Assembly: GCF_006783905.1 (NCBI RefSeq)
Contig: NZ_VFPE01000001.1
Span: forward strand, 1,302,001-1,366,000
Reading direction: 5' to 3'
Length of the DNA: 64,000 nt
Source: Microbacterium kyungheense
GTDB lineage: Bacteria > Actinomycetota > Actinomycetes > Actinomycetales > Microbacteriaceae
Shown here: positions 1 through 8,250 of the stretch, one piece after another
Position numbering within the stretch: the first letter of the stretch is position 1
Layout of the letters: each line of letters opens with the position of its first letter
The notes under the pieces: model-generated
Databases searched by the model: none
Seen by the model: only the letters and a program-made list of their open reading frames with translations
Told to the model about the DNA's origin: nothing
Program-made: the position numbers and the translations under genes

Positions 1-2
1 AC

Positions 3-2351
3 CGCAAGCGCGAGGCCGACGTGACGCTGCGCGAGAAGCGGGCGCTCGCCGACGCCGCCGAGATCGAGCGCGACGGCCTGGCCGACGTGCTGCGGCAGTC
101 CGGCGGCGACCGGCTCGAGACCGCGCAGCGCGAACTGCGCGAGGTCGAGCGCCGGCTCACGAGCGTGCAGCTGAACCGCGTGCGCTTCGACGAGGACGTT
201 CGCGGGCTCGGGGCGACGGCATCCACCCGGGCGGAGTTCGACGAGCTCGTCGCGCGCGCACGGGCCGGGCTCGCCGACGCCGACGCCAAGCGCACGGCCC
301 GCAACGCCTTCTCGGAGGCGGCGCTCGAGCTCAAGGCCGCCGAGCGCGAGGTCGGTGAGCTCGAAGGCGAGATCCGCCGCGTGACGGGTCGCCGCGGCAA
401 CATCCCGCGGCCGTTGCACGAGTCGCGCGAGCTGCTGGCCGAGGCGGCGGGACTCGATCCCGACGAGCTGCCCTTCGTCGGCGAGCTCGTCGAGGTGCGC
501 ACCGAGTTCGAGCCCTGGCGGGAGGCCTTCAACCTGGCGCTGGGCGGCTTCGCGACGACGCTGCTGATCGACGTGGCGCACCTGCCGGCGTTCCGCGCGG
601 CGATCGACGCGGTCCGCACGCCGGTCCGCGTGCGCTACGAGGGCGTGCACACCGGGCTCGACGCCAACGGCGGGCGCGACGTCGACACGCTGCCGGGACG
701 CCTGGACTACCAGGCATCGCCGTTCACGGGCTGGCTGCAGGAGCGCCTCGACAGCCAGTTCGGCTTCGTGTGCGTGGACGCGCCGCGAGACCTGTCGCGT
801 CACCGCAAGGCCCTGACCATCACGGGCCAGACCTCCGACGGCAACCGCGGCGCGCACGGCGGCCACGGCCGCGAGAACGTGCTGGGCTTCTCGAACGAGC
901 GCCGGCTGCTCTCGCTCGCCGACCGGCTCGACACCGCTCGCGCTCGGGTGCTGCGGGCCGTCGAGATCGCGAAGACCGCTGAGACCGATCTGGATGCCGT
1001 CGACGCCAGGCTCGCCGTGTACGCGAAGCTGGGCGAGCTGACATGGGAGCAGATCGACGTGGACGCGGTCACCGCTGAGCGGGATCGCTGGACCGCCGTG
1101 CAGGACGACGTGACGGCATCCAATCCCGAGATCGCGCGGCTGCAGGGGCAGATCGCCGCCGCCAAGGGCACGGCCACGCGGCTGCGGGAAGAGATCGGGC
1201 GCACCGAACTGGAGCGCGAGCAGCTCGAGGCGCGCTGGGCCGATGTGATCGACGACGTCGATGCGACCCAGACGATCATCGACGCCGCCGAGGACGCCGG
1301 GCGTGCCCTGGACGCCGGGCAGCGCGCGTTCCTCGACACGCGGTTCACCCTGCGCGAGTCGGCGGCCGCCGCGAATCCGTCGGTCGTGCTGACCCGGTTC
1401 GACGCCGCGCTCGCGTCGGCCGCGCAGCGTCTGGAAGAGGACCACGCCGCAGCGGTCGCGTCGCACACCGAGCAGCGCGAGGCGGTGCGCCGCATCATGA
1501 CGGGATTCCTGGAGCGCTGGCCGAACCCGAACCTGCTCGCCGATCCCGACGAGTCCATCGACGACTTCGAGGCCATCCTGCTGGCGCTGCAGACCAGCGG
1601 GCTGCATGAGCTCGAGGCGGACTGGCGCGACAGCCTGCTGAAGCTGTCGGGCAACGACCTGACGAACCTCGACGCGACGCTGAGCCGGTCGCTGCGCGAG
1701 ATCCGCGACCGCATCGAGCCGATCAACCGGATCATGCAGGACCTGCCGTTCTACGACGACGGTCACCGGCTGCAGATCACGACGCGCGAGAACCAGTCCG
1801 AGCCGCGCAAGCGATTCCGTCGTGAGCTGCGCGAGGTGCGGGGGCTCATCGAGGCGGCGTCCACCGACGACGAGCGCGAGAACGCCTATCGCCGGATGAC
1901 GCGCCTGATCGGGCGCATGCGCCGCACGGCTCCCGACTTCGGCGACCTCGTCGATGTGCGCAACCACGTGCGGGTGAGCGCCGAGCGGGTCGAGGCGACC
2001 ACGAAGCAGCACGTCGCGCTGTACGACCACATCGGCGAGAAGTCCGGCGGCGAGTCGCAGGAGCTGATCGCGTTCATCGTGGGCGCGGCGCTGCGCTATC
2101 AGCTGGGGGATGCCGGCGCCGAGCGACCGCGCTACGCCCCGGTGTTCATGGACGAGGCCCTGATCAAGGCCGACGCGCACTTCACCAAGCGCGCGATCGG
2201 CGCGTGGCGGGGCCTCGGATTCCAGCTCGTGATCGGCGCGCCGAACGACAAGTACAGCGCGATCGAGCCGCACGTCGACGTCGAGTACGACATCCTCAAG
2301 GACACCCGCGGACGCTCGTGGGCCAAGCCGAAGGTGGGCCTGCGGGAGTAG
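3..2351 (+). CDS. jetC: Wadjet/MksB-like SMC ATPase JetC, 5'-truncated
   Basis: C-terminal about 780 residues of an SMC/MukB-like ATPase; the start lies outside the window. The protein is Arg/Glu-rich with long predicted coiled coils. Near its end are the ABC signature KSGGESQELIAF and the Walker B-like VFMDEALIKAD, then a conserved tail containing LGFQLVIGAP. Signature, Walker B and tail fit JetC of Wadjet (MksB of the MksBEF complex), which with JetA/B extrudes loops on circular plasmids so that JetD can cut them. JetD (Toprim nuclease) usually follows jetC, but here the next gene is a convergent transporter 6 bases away, so jetD must be upstream or missing. Family assignment is strong; the system type cannot be settled from this fragment. 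Confidence 0.85.
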   Translation, partial: RKREADVTLREKRALADAAEIERDGLADVLRQSGGDRLETAQRELREVERRLTSVQLNRVRFDEDVRGLGATASTRAEFDELVARARAGLADADAKRTARNAFSEAALELKAAEREVGELEGEIRRVTGRRGNIPRPLHESRELLAEAAGLDPDELPFVGELVEVRTEFEPWREAFNLALGGFATTLLIDVAHLPAFRAAIDAVRTPVRVRYEGVHTGLDANGGRDVDTLPGRLDYQASPFTGWLQERLDSQFGFVCVDAPRDLSRHRKALTITGQTSDGNRGAHGGHGRENVLGFSNERRLLSLADRLDTARARVLRAVEIAKTAETDLDAVDARLAVYAKLGELTWEQIDVDAVTAERDRWTAVQDDVTASNPEIARLQGQIAAAKGTATRLREEIGRTELEREQLEARWADVIDDVDATQTIIDAAEDAGRALDAGQRAFLDTRFTLRESAAAANPSVVLTRFDAALASAAQRLEEDHAAAVASHTEQREAVRRIMTGFLERWPNPNLLADPDESIDDFEAILLALQTSGLHELEADWRDSLLKLSGNDLTNLDATLSRSLREIRDRIEPINRIMQDLPFYDDGHRLQITTRENQSEPRKRFRRELREVRGLIEAASTDDERENAYRRMTRLIGRMRRTAPDFGDLVDVRNHVRVSAERVEATTKQHVALYDHIGEKSGGESQELIAFIVGAALRYQLGDAGAERPRYAPVFMDEALIKADAHFTKRAIGAWRGLGFQLVIGAPNDKYSAIEPHVDVEYDILKDTRGRSWAKPKVGLRE

Positions 2352-2357
2352 GGAGGG

Positions 2358-3629
2358 TCAGCACCGCGGCAGCGCCGCGGGGCTGACCCGCCGCAGCGCG
2401 AGCACCAGCACCGTGAATCCGACCGCGTTGGCGGCGAGGACGGTGGCGATCACGGCGGTCATGCTGATGTCGTACACGTAGCCCAGGATGCCGCCCGCGA
2501 TCAGCAGGCCGGCTCCGCGCACGAAGGCGAGCCAGCCGAACGCGGGCGGGCGCGAGCCGGTGGGAACGAGCTCGGTGACGACGGCCTTGACCGTCGAGTC
2601 GAGGACGCCGTTGACGACGCCCCAGATCGCGACGCCGACCCACACCAGCACGACGTCGTCGGTGAACGCGATGACGGAGGCCGCGGCGGCGACGGGCACG
2701 GCGAGCAGGGTCCAGGGGCCGAGACGGTCGTAGACGCGGCCCATGACGAGCCCCGCGGCTCCGTCGACGAGCATCGCGACGGCGAACAGGATCGGCACCT
2801 GAGCGTCGGTGAGGAGCCCGGTCGTCTGCGCGTGATAGGCGAGGAGCGGGAACGACGCCACGCCGCACGACAGCACCGCGATGGCTGCCGCGTACACCCA
2901 GAACCCTGCCGGCAGGCGGCGCGCGGCCTTGACCGGATCGGAGGCTTCGTCCCGTTCCTCGCTCGGCGCAGATGCCGGTCGCCCGGCATCCACCGGCTCC
3001 ACCGCCGACACCGGCTGCGGGGTCTCGATGCGCTCGGGCTCCTCGTACGAGAGCGGGTCGGGCACCCGATGGCGCAGCCAGAACAGCAGCACGAGCACGA
3101 GGACGCCGGGGACGGCGAGCACGCCGAACGCGAGGGCATAGTCGCCCTCGCGCCAGCCGAGCACGGCCGCCAGCAGCAGCGGACCGAGCACGGCCCCGGT
3201 CTGGTCGAGCGCCTGGTGCACGCCGAAGGCGCTGCCGCGACCGGTGGTGGCCGAGGCGAACGACAGCAGCGTGTCTTTCGCGGGCGAGCGGACGGCCTTG
3301 CCGAGCCGCTCGGTCGCGTAGAGCAGCAGCGCCGGAGCGAGGGCGCCGGTCACCCCGATGAGCGGCACGCTCAGCACGGTGAGCGCGTAGCCGAGGATCG
3401 TCCACGTCCAGTAGTGCCTGGTGCGCACCACCGCGTAGCCGGTCACGACGCGCAGGCCGTAGCCGATGAACTCTCCGAGCCCTGCCACGAGTCCGACGAC
3501 GAATGCCGACGCGCCGAGCGTCGCGAGGTACGGGCCGATGATGCTGCGGGCGCCCTCGTACACCATGTCAGCCAGCAGGCTCACGATCCCGAAGGCGACG
3601 ATGAAGTGCCACGGGCGCAGGCGGGTCAC
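2358..3629 (-). CDS. MFS transporter, 423 aa
   Basis: Major facilitator superfamily membrane protein with about 11-12 hydrophobic segments. The stretch ERLGKAVRSPAKDTLL is the loop typical of MFS permeases with an RxPARD-like motif. A charged cytoplasmic loop rich in Glu/Pro (about residues 185-225) separates the two halves. The start is GTG at 3629. It runs convergently to jetC with only 6 bases between the stops, so the two genes have no room for separate terminators. Substrate unknown; drug or metabolite efflux is the usual guess for this subgroup. Confidence 0.85.
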   Translation of the reverse strand: MTRLRPWHFIVAFGIVSLLADMVYEGARSIIGPYLATLGASAFVVGLVAGLGEFIGYGLRVVTGYAVVRTRHYWTWTILGYALTVLSVPLIGVTGALAPALLLYATERLGKAVRSPAKDTLLSFASATTGRGSAFGVHQALDQTGAVLGPLLLAAVLGWREGDYALAFGVLAVPGVLVLVLLFWLRHRVPDPLSYEEPERIETPQPVSAVEPVDAGRPASAPSEERDEASDPVKAARRLPAGFWVYAAAIAVLSCGVASFPLLAYHAQTTGLLTDAQVPILFAVAMLVDGAAGLVMGRVYDRLGPWTLLAVPVAAAASVIAFTDDVVLVWVGVAIWGVVNGVLDSTVKAVVTELVPTGSRPPAFGWLAFVRGAGLLIAGGILGYVYDISMTAVIATVLAANAVGFTVLVLALRRVSPAALPRC

Positions 3630-3711
3630 GCTGGCAATGTATCAACCCCGCGTGACGGCGCTCTGGTGTGTCATCGGCCTGCGTGGCCGACCACACACCA
3701 AGGAGCAACAC

Positions 3712-4191
3712 ATGCGCATCGCGTACCGCATCTTCTCGTTCGCCATCTGCGCGCTCGTCGCGCTGCAGGCCGCCTCGCACGCGTGGGCGTCGGCCGGACT
3801 CGGCCTGTACATCGCGGAGGGCGGCGTCGTCGACGCCTCGGCCCAGGAGGGCCCGCCGCCGTTCGCCGAGGCGCTCGGGTTCATGATCCACGGCATGAAC
3901 GGCATGTTCGTGATCCCGGCGCTGGCGATCCTGCTGTTCATCTTCTCGTTCTTCGTGAAGGCGCCGCGGGCGGTCGCGTTCGCCGGCGGCGTGCTCGCCC
4001 TCGTGGCGCTGCAGGTGACGCTCGGCCTGTTCGGGCACAGCATCCCGCTGCTCGGGTTCCTCCACGGCATCAACGCGCTGCTGCTGTTCATGACCGCCCT
4101 GCTGGCGGGCCTGAACGTGTCGAAGCGTCGTGTCGAGGCAGCCGCCGCGGCGGTTTCGGCGCCGTCGGTTCCGGCCGGTGCCGCCGTCTAG
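3712..4191 (+). CDS. small four-helix membrane protein (DUF6220-like)
   Basis: A 159-residue protein with about four membrane segments, including an HGMNGMF segment in the middle and an FLHGINALL segment near the end. The ATG at 3712 is preceded by AAGGAG at 3700-3705, which settles the start although the frame stays open further upstream. It resembles DUF6220-type proteins, recalled from memory and not certain. It overlaps the multicopper oxidase start by 62 bases, so the two are probably cotranscribed. Function unknown; histidines and methionines in the helices could suit a metal or redox role, but that is a guess. Confidence 0.75.
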   Translation: MRIAYRIFSFAICALVALQAASHAWASAGLGLYIAEGGVVDASAQEGPPPFAEALGFMIHGMNGMFVIPALAILLFIFSFFVKAPRAVAFAGGVLALVALQVTLGLFGHSIPLLGFLHGINALLLFMTALLAGLNVSKRRVEAAAAAVSAPSVPAGAAV

Positions 4192-5734
4192 GACTGCGCC
4201 CGCGTCGAGCCGGTGGGCGTGGTTCGCCCGCCGGCTCGCCGTCGTGGCGGCCGTGATCGCGCTGGCCCTGGTGGGCTGGGCGTGGTGGGGCAGCGTGCTG
4301 CCGGGGACGTATTCCGTCATGGACATGGGGTCCCCGGACTTCGGCGGCGGCCCCGGCGCCGCGGAGCACGCTGCGAGCGGGCACGGTGCGCACGCGGCGG
4401 CGGCCGCGGGCGAAGGCGCAGCCGTGATCGGAGCCGCCGCCACCGTTGCGACGAACGTCGTCGACCTCGCCGTCGATCCCGATCGCCCGGCCGATGTGCG
4501 CGTCGAACTCACCGCGCGCGCGGAGCGCGTGACGCCAGCCGGCGGACGGCCGTTCGACGGCTTCACCCTCAACGGGCAGAGCCCGGGGCCGACCATCCGC
4601 GCCACCCAGGGACAGCTCGTCGAGGTCGTGCTGCGCAACGAGGACGTTCCCGCGGGCGTCACGCTGCACTGGCACGGGGTCGACGTGCCCAACGCGATGG
4701 ACGGCGTGGCCGGCGTCACACAGGACGCCGTGCCGCCCGGCGAGAGCTTCACCTACCGCTTCATCGCCGAACAGGCGGGCACGTTCTGGTACCACTCGCA
4801 CCAGGCATCTCATCCGCAGGTGGTCGGCGGGCTCTACGGCGCGCTGATCCTGCAGCCGGCGGATGCCGCATCCGCCGCTGACGCGATCGTCGCGGTCCAT
4901 ACCTATCCGGGCGGGCAGCGCACGATCAACGGCGCGACGGGGGAGGCACGGCAGGCCGCGGAGCCGGGAGCCGCGGTGCGCGTGCGGCTCATCAACACCG
5001 ACAGCACCCCGACCTCGGCCTGGGTCACGGGCTCGTCGTTCCGCATGCTCGCGGCGGACGGAACCGACCTCAACGGCCCCACGTCCGTCGACGGCCGCGC
5101 GGTCCCGCTCACCGCCGGCGGCCGCGCCGACCTCGAGGTGACGGTCCCCTCGGCCGGCGCTGTGCGCATCCAGGTGCCCGGCGCGTCGCTCGTCATCGGG
5201 CCCGACAGGGCCGAGGCATCCACTTCTCCTGCTCCGCGCGAACAGGTAGACCTGCTGAGCTACGGCGAGCCGGCCGACGCGGGGTTCGACGCGGCGCAGG
5301 CGGACCGCCGCTTCCGCTATGACATCGGGCGGCTGCCCGGCTTCCTCGACGGCGCCCCGGGATACTGGTGGACCATCAACGGCGGCATCGTCCCCGCGGT
5401 TCCGATGTACATGGTGCAGGAGGGCGACGTCGTCGTCATGAGCATCTCCAACAACAGCGGCGAGGTGCATCCGATGCACCTGCACGGCCACCATCTGCTG
5501 GTGCTGTCGCGCGACGGCGTTCCGTCGTCGGGGTCGCCGTGGTGGGTGGACTCGCTGAACGTCGAGCACGGCGAGACGTACGAGGTCGCCTTCGTCGCCG
5601 ACAATCCGGGGATCTGGATGGACCACTGCCACAACCTTCCGCACGCCGCGGAGGGCCTCATGACCCATCTCGCGTACGGCGGGGTGACGACGCCGTTCCG
5701 GCTCGGCCGCGACTCGGGCAACGACCCGGAGTAG
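4130..5734 (+). CDS. multicopper oxidase
   Basis: Secreted or membrane-anchored multicopper oxidase of 534 aa. An Arg-rich N-terminus and a hydrophobic segment at about 35-54 suggest a signal anchor, followed by a His/Gly/Ala linker. All four copper motifs are visible: HWHG (H180, H182), WYHSH (H222, H224), HPMHLHGH (from about 447) and DHCHNLPHAAEGLM (from about 498), which supply the type 1, 2 and 3 copper ligands. It should couple one-electron oxidation of a substrate (Cu(I), Mn or phenols) to O2 reduction. The GTG at 4130 lies inside the previous gene; later in-frame starts would remove the membrane segment. The other copper genes of the window are about 30 kb away. Confidence 0.9.
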   Translation: MSRQPPRRFRRRRFRPVPPSRTAPASSRWAWFARRLAVVAAVIALALVGWAWWGSVLPGTYSVMDMGSPDFGGGPGAAEHAASGHGAHAAAAAGEGAAVIGAAATVATNVVDLAVDPDRPADVRVELTARAERVTPAGGRPFDGFTLNGQSPGPTIRATQGQLVEVVLRNEDVPAGVTLHWHGVDVPNAMDGVAGVTQDAVPPGESFTYRFIAEQAGTFWYHSHQASHPQVVGGLYGALILQPADAASAADAIVAVHTYPGGQRTINGATGEARQAAEPGAAVRVRLINTDSTPTSAWVTGSSFRMLAADGTDLNGPTSVDGRAVPLTAGGRADLEVTVPSAGAVRIQVPGASLVIGPDRAEASTSPAPREQVDLLSYGEPADAGFDAAQADRRFRYDIGRLPGFLDGAPGYWWTINGGIVPAVPMYMVQEGDVVVMSISNNSGEVHPMHLHGHHLLVLSRDGVPSSGSPWWVDSLNVEHGETYEVAFVADNPGIWMDHCHNLPHAAEGLMTHLAYGGVTTPFRLGRDSGNDPE

Positions 5735-5735
5735 C

Positions 5736-6662
5736 TCAGCCGCGCGCGGAGCCGATGGGCTGCGGGATGCCGCCGCCCGGCGAGCGGAGCGTGCGCGCGT
5801 AGTCCTCCTTGAGGACGGCCAGGTGGAACCACGCCTCGAGGCTCTCCACCCCCGGGATCGCGCGGAGGCGCTCGAGGCTCGCGTAGAGCGCTCCCGCGGA
5901 AGGCTCGACGAGCGTGGTGACGACGTCGAAGCGCCCGAGCGTGCGGGCGGCGAAGTCGACGCCGCGCCAGGTGCGCAATGCCTCTGCCACCTGATCGTCC
6001 GTGCCGGCGAGGTTGAGCCCGACGCCCATCGACAGCTGCCGGTGCGCGAGGCCGCGCGCCTCGACCGCGCTGATCTTGATCACGCCGGCGTCGATCAGCC
6101 GCTGCACCCTCGTGGTCACGGCGGAGGGCGACAGCCGCACCGCCTCGCCGAGCGCGCGGTAGCTGATCCGGCCGTCGCGCTGCAACTGCTCGATGAGTGC
6201 GGTGTCGATGCCGTCGATGGTGATGTCGCCGTGGTACTCCGAGACGAAGAATCCCTTGACCACATCGGTGTAGATCAGCGTGTTGATGTCCGCGACGCCC
6301 GGCAGCGCGCGGATCTGCGCGAGCAGCTCGTGCAGCGCGGGCATCGATCCGAGTCGCACCTCGGTGACGAGGTCGTACGCACCGCCGACGGCGGAGACCA
6401 GCACGGTCTCGCTGAGGCCCCGCAGATGCTGGGCGACCGGCTCGACGCCGTCGTGGGTGCGGATCGACACGTGTGCGAGCACGTGCTGACCGAGGAACAC
6501 CGGGTCGACGGCGGCGATGACGCGCACGGTGCCGTCGCCGAGCATGGCGTTGAGCCGTGACGAGACGGCGGCGCGCGTCTGGCCCAGCCTGCCCGCCAGC
6601 GCGTGGATGCTGGCCCGCCCATCGACCTGCAGCTCGCGGATGAGCTCGGCGTCGAAATCCAT
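5736..6662 (-). CDS. tandem Lrp/AsnC-family regulator
   Basis: A 308-residue regulator containing two complete Lrp/AsnC units. The first HTH starts at about residue 3 and is followed by a RAM-like ligand domain; the second HTH starts with DTALIEQLQRDGRISYRALG and is followed by another RAM domain. Lrp proteins usually have one unit of about 150 aa. The ATG at 6662 is preceded on this strand by a TAGACT -10 box (6721-6726). It is divergent from the MHS transporter and so probably controls the 6883-12549 genes in response to an amino acid or guanidino compound. Its stop lies one base from that of the convergent multicopper oxidase. Confidence 0.88.
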   Translation of the reverse strand: MDFDAELIRELQVDGRASIHALAGRLGQTRAAVSSRLNAMLGDGTVRVIAAVDPVFLGQHVLAHVSIRTHDGVEPVAQHLRGLSETVLVSAVGGAYDLVTEVRLGSMPALHELLAQIRALPGVADINTLIYTDVVKGFFVSEYHGDITIDGIDTALIEQLQRDGRISYRALGEAVRLSPSAVTTRVQRLIDAGVIKISAVEARGLAHRQLSMGVGLNLAGTDDQVAEALRTWRGVDFAARTLGRFDVVTTLVEPSAGALYASLERLRAIPGVESLEAWFHLAVLKEDYARTLRSPGGGIPQPIGSARG

Positions 6663-6720
6663 CGCGATCCTCGAATCCGTCGATTTCCCGGGGAACGCAC
6701 GTCCATGTGCGCAGAACACG

Positions 6721-6726
6721 AGTCTA
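6721..6726 (-). promoter_or_regulatory. -10 box of the Lrp gene
   Basis: Reads TAGACT on the minus strand, 59 bases from the ATG at 6662. Confidence 0.45.
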
Positions 6727-6815
6727 CGATGCCGCGGACAGGACGCGACGGATGCATCTGACGAAGAACGGTGACAGAACACCAGCCGAACCTCGCGCAC
6801 GCTGGAGTTCTGCCC

Positions 6816-6845
6816 TTGCCGCCGGGCATCCGAGGCTCCTAGCAT
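6816..6845 (+). promoter_or_regulatory. promoter of the MHS transporter operon
   Basis: TTGCCG at 6816-6821 and TAGCAT at 6840-6845 with an 18-base spacer; the AAAGGAG ribosome site (6871-6876) and the ATG at 6883 follow. It faces away from the Lrp gene, so one regulator could act on both promoters. Confidence 0.5.
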
Positions 6846-6882
6846 CCTTCGCATCCCGACACATTTCCGCAAAGGAGCGGCC

Positions 6883-8208
6883 ATGACTTCCACCACCACC
6901 GCGAGGGCGCGGCGCGCCGGCATCGCCGCGTTCGTGGGCACCACCATCGAGTGGTACGACTTCTACGTCTACGCGACGGCGGCGGCGCTCGTGTTCGGGC
7001 CGCTGTTCTTCCCGAGCGGCGACCCGCTGGCCGAGACCGCGGCGGCGTTCGCGACGTTCGCGGTCGCCTTCCTGGTGCGTCCGCTCGGCGGGATCATCTT
7101 CGGGCACATCGGCGACAAGCTGGGCCGGCGCGTCTCGCTGGTGATCACGCTGCTGCTGATGGGCGTCTCGACGGTGCTCGTCGGCTGCCTGCCGACGTAC
7201 GCCGCGATCGGCTTCATGGCGCCCGTGCTGCTGATCCTGCTGCGCGCCCTGCAGGGTCTGGCGGTCGGCGGCGAGTGGGGCGGCGCGGTGCTCATGAGCG
7301 TCGAGCACGCCCCGGCCGGCAAGAAGACCTTCTATGGCGGCTTCACGCAGCTGGGCAACCCGGCGGGTGCACTGCTGGCATCGGGCGTCTTCGCGATCAT
7401 GTCGCGGTTCGGCGACGACTTCATCATGAACGGCGGCTGGCGCATCCCGTTCCTGCTGTCGATCGTGCTCGTGGCCGTCGGGTTCTGGGTGCGCTACCGC
7501 GTCGAGGAGTCGCCGGTGTTCGAGCAGAAGGTCGAGGGCCGCAAGCAGACGATGCCGCTCGCGTTCGCGCTGCGGGTCAACTGGAAGCCGATCCTCCTCG
7601 GCATCGGCCTGCTGCCGATCTCGACCGGCGGCTACTACCTCGCCACCACGTTCGCGACCTCGTACGCCACGGGCGAGCCGATCAGCATGAGCCCGCAGCT
7701 GATCCTCGACGCCATGACGATCGCCTCGTTCATCGAGTTCGTCGTGACGCTGCCGGTCGCGTGGCTCGGCGACAAGTGGGGTCGCAAGAACATCATGTAC
7801 ATCGGCCTGGTGACCTCGGTGCTGACGTTCGTCCCCTTCATGCTGGTGCTGCCGGGCAAGATCGAGCCGGTCATCTTCCTGCTGGCCTCGCTGGTGCGCA
7901 TCGCGATGAGCGCGACCTACGCGCCGATCGCCGCGATCCTCGCGCAGATGTTCCGCCCGCAGGCCCGCTACACGTCGATCGCGCTGTCGTACGGCGTCGG
8001 CGCGGCGATCTGGGCGGGATTCTCGCCGTGGTTCGCGACGATGCTCATCGCCTGGACCGGCAGCATCTGGTCGGTGATCGCGATGTTCGTCGGCATGGCG
8101 CTGCTCGCCGGACTCTGCACGTGGCTCGCTCCGCAGCACTCCGACGAGGCGCCGGTGACCGACTCGTTCACGCCGCGCACCGACACGACCGCCGCCCGCA
8201 CCGTCTGA
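6883..8208 (+). CDS. MHS-family MFS symporter
   Basis: A 441-residue metabolite:H+ symporter of the MFS. The N-terminal GTTIEWYDFYVYATAAALVF is the hallmark of the MHS group (ShiA, ProP, KgtP relatives). Loop 2-3 has GHIGDKLGRRVSL, and VGGEWGGAVLM lies in the fifth segment. RBS AAAGGAG is 7 bases from the ATG. It is first in a run of four genes pointing the same way (amidohydrolase, ThDP enzyme, ureohydrolase), so it probably imports their substrate, perhaps an amino acid, guanidino acid or amide. Exact substrate unknown. Confidence 0.88.
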   Translation: MTSTTTARARRAGIAAFVGTTIEWYDFYVYATAAALVFGPLFFPSGDPLAETAAAFATFAVAFLVRPLGGIIFGHIGDKLGRRVSLVITLLLMGVSTVLVGCLPTYAAIGFMAPVLLILLRALQGLAVGGEWGGAVLMSVEHAPAGKKTFYGGFTQLGNPAGALLASGVFAIMSRFGDDFIMNGGWRIPFLLSIVLVAVGFWVRYRVEESPVFEQKVEGRKQTMPLAFALRVNWKPILLGIGLLPISTGGYYLATTFATSYATGEPISMSPQLILDAMTIASFIEFVVTLPVAWLGDKWGRKNIMYIGLVTSVLTFVPFMLVLPGKIEPVIFLLASLVRIAMSATYAPIAAILAQMFRPQARYTSIALSYGVGAAIWAGFSPWFATMLIAWTGSIWSVIAMFVGMALLAGLCTWLAPQHSDEAPVTDSFTPRTDTTAARTV

Positions 8209-8250
8209 CGCCCGCTGCGGCATCCCGACTCTCCCCACCGTGAGGACACC

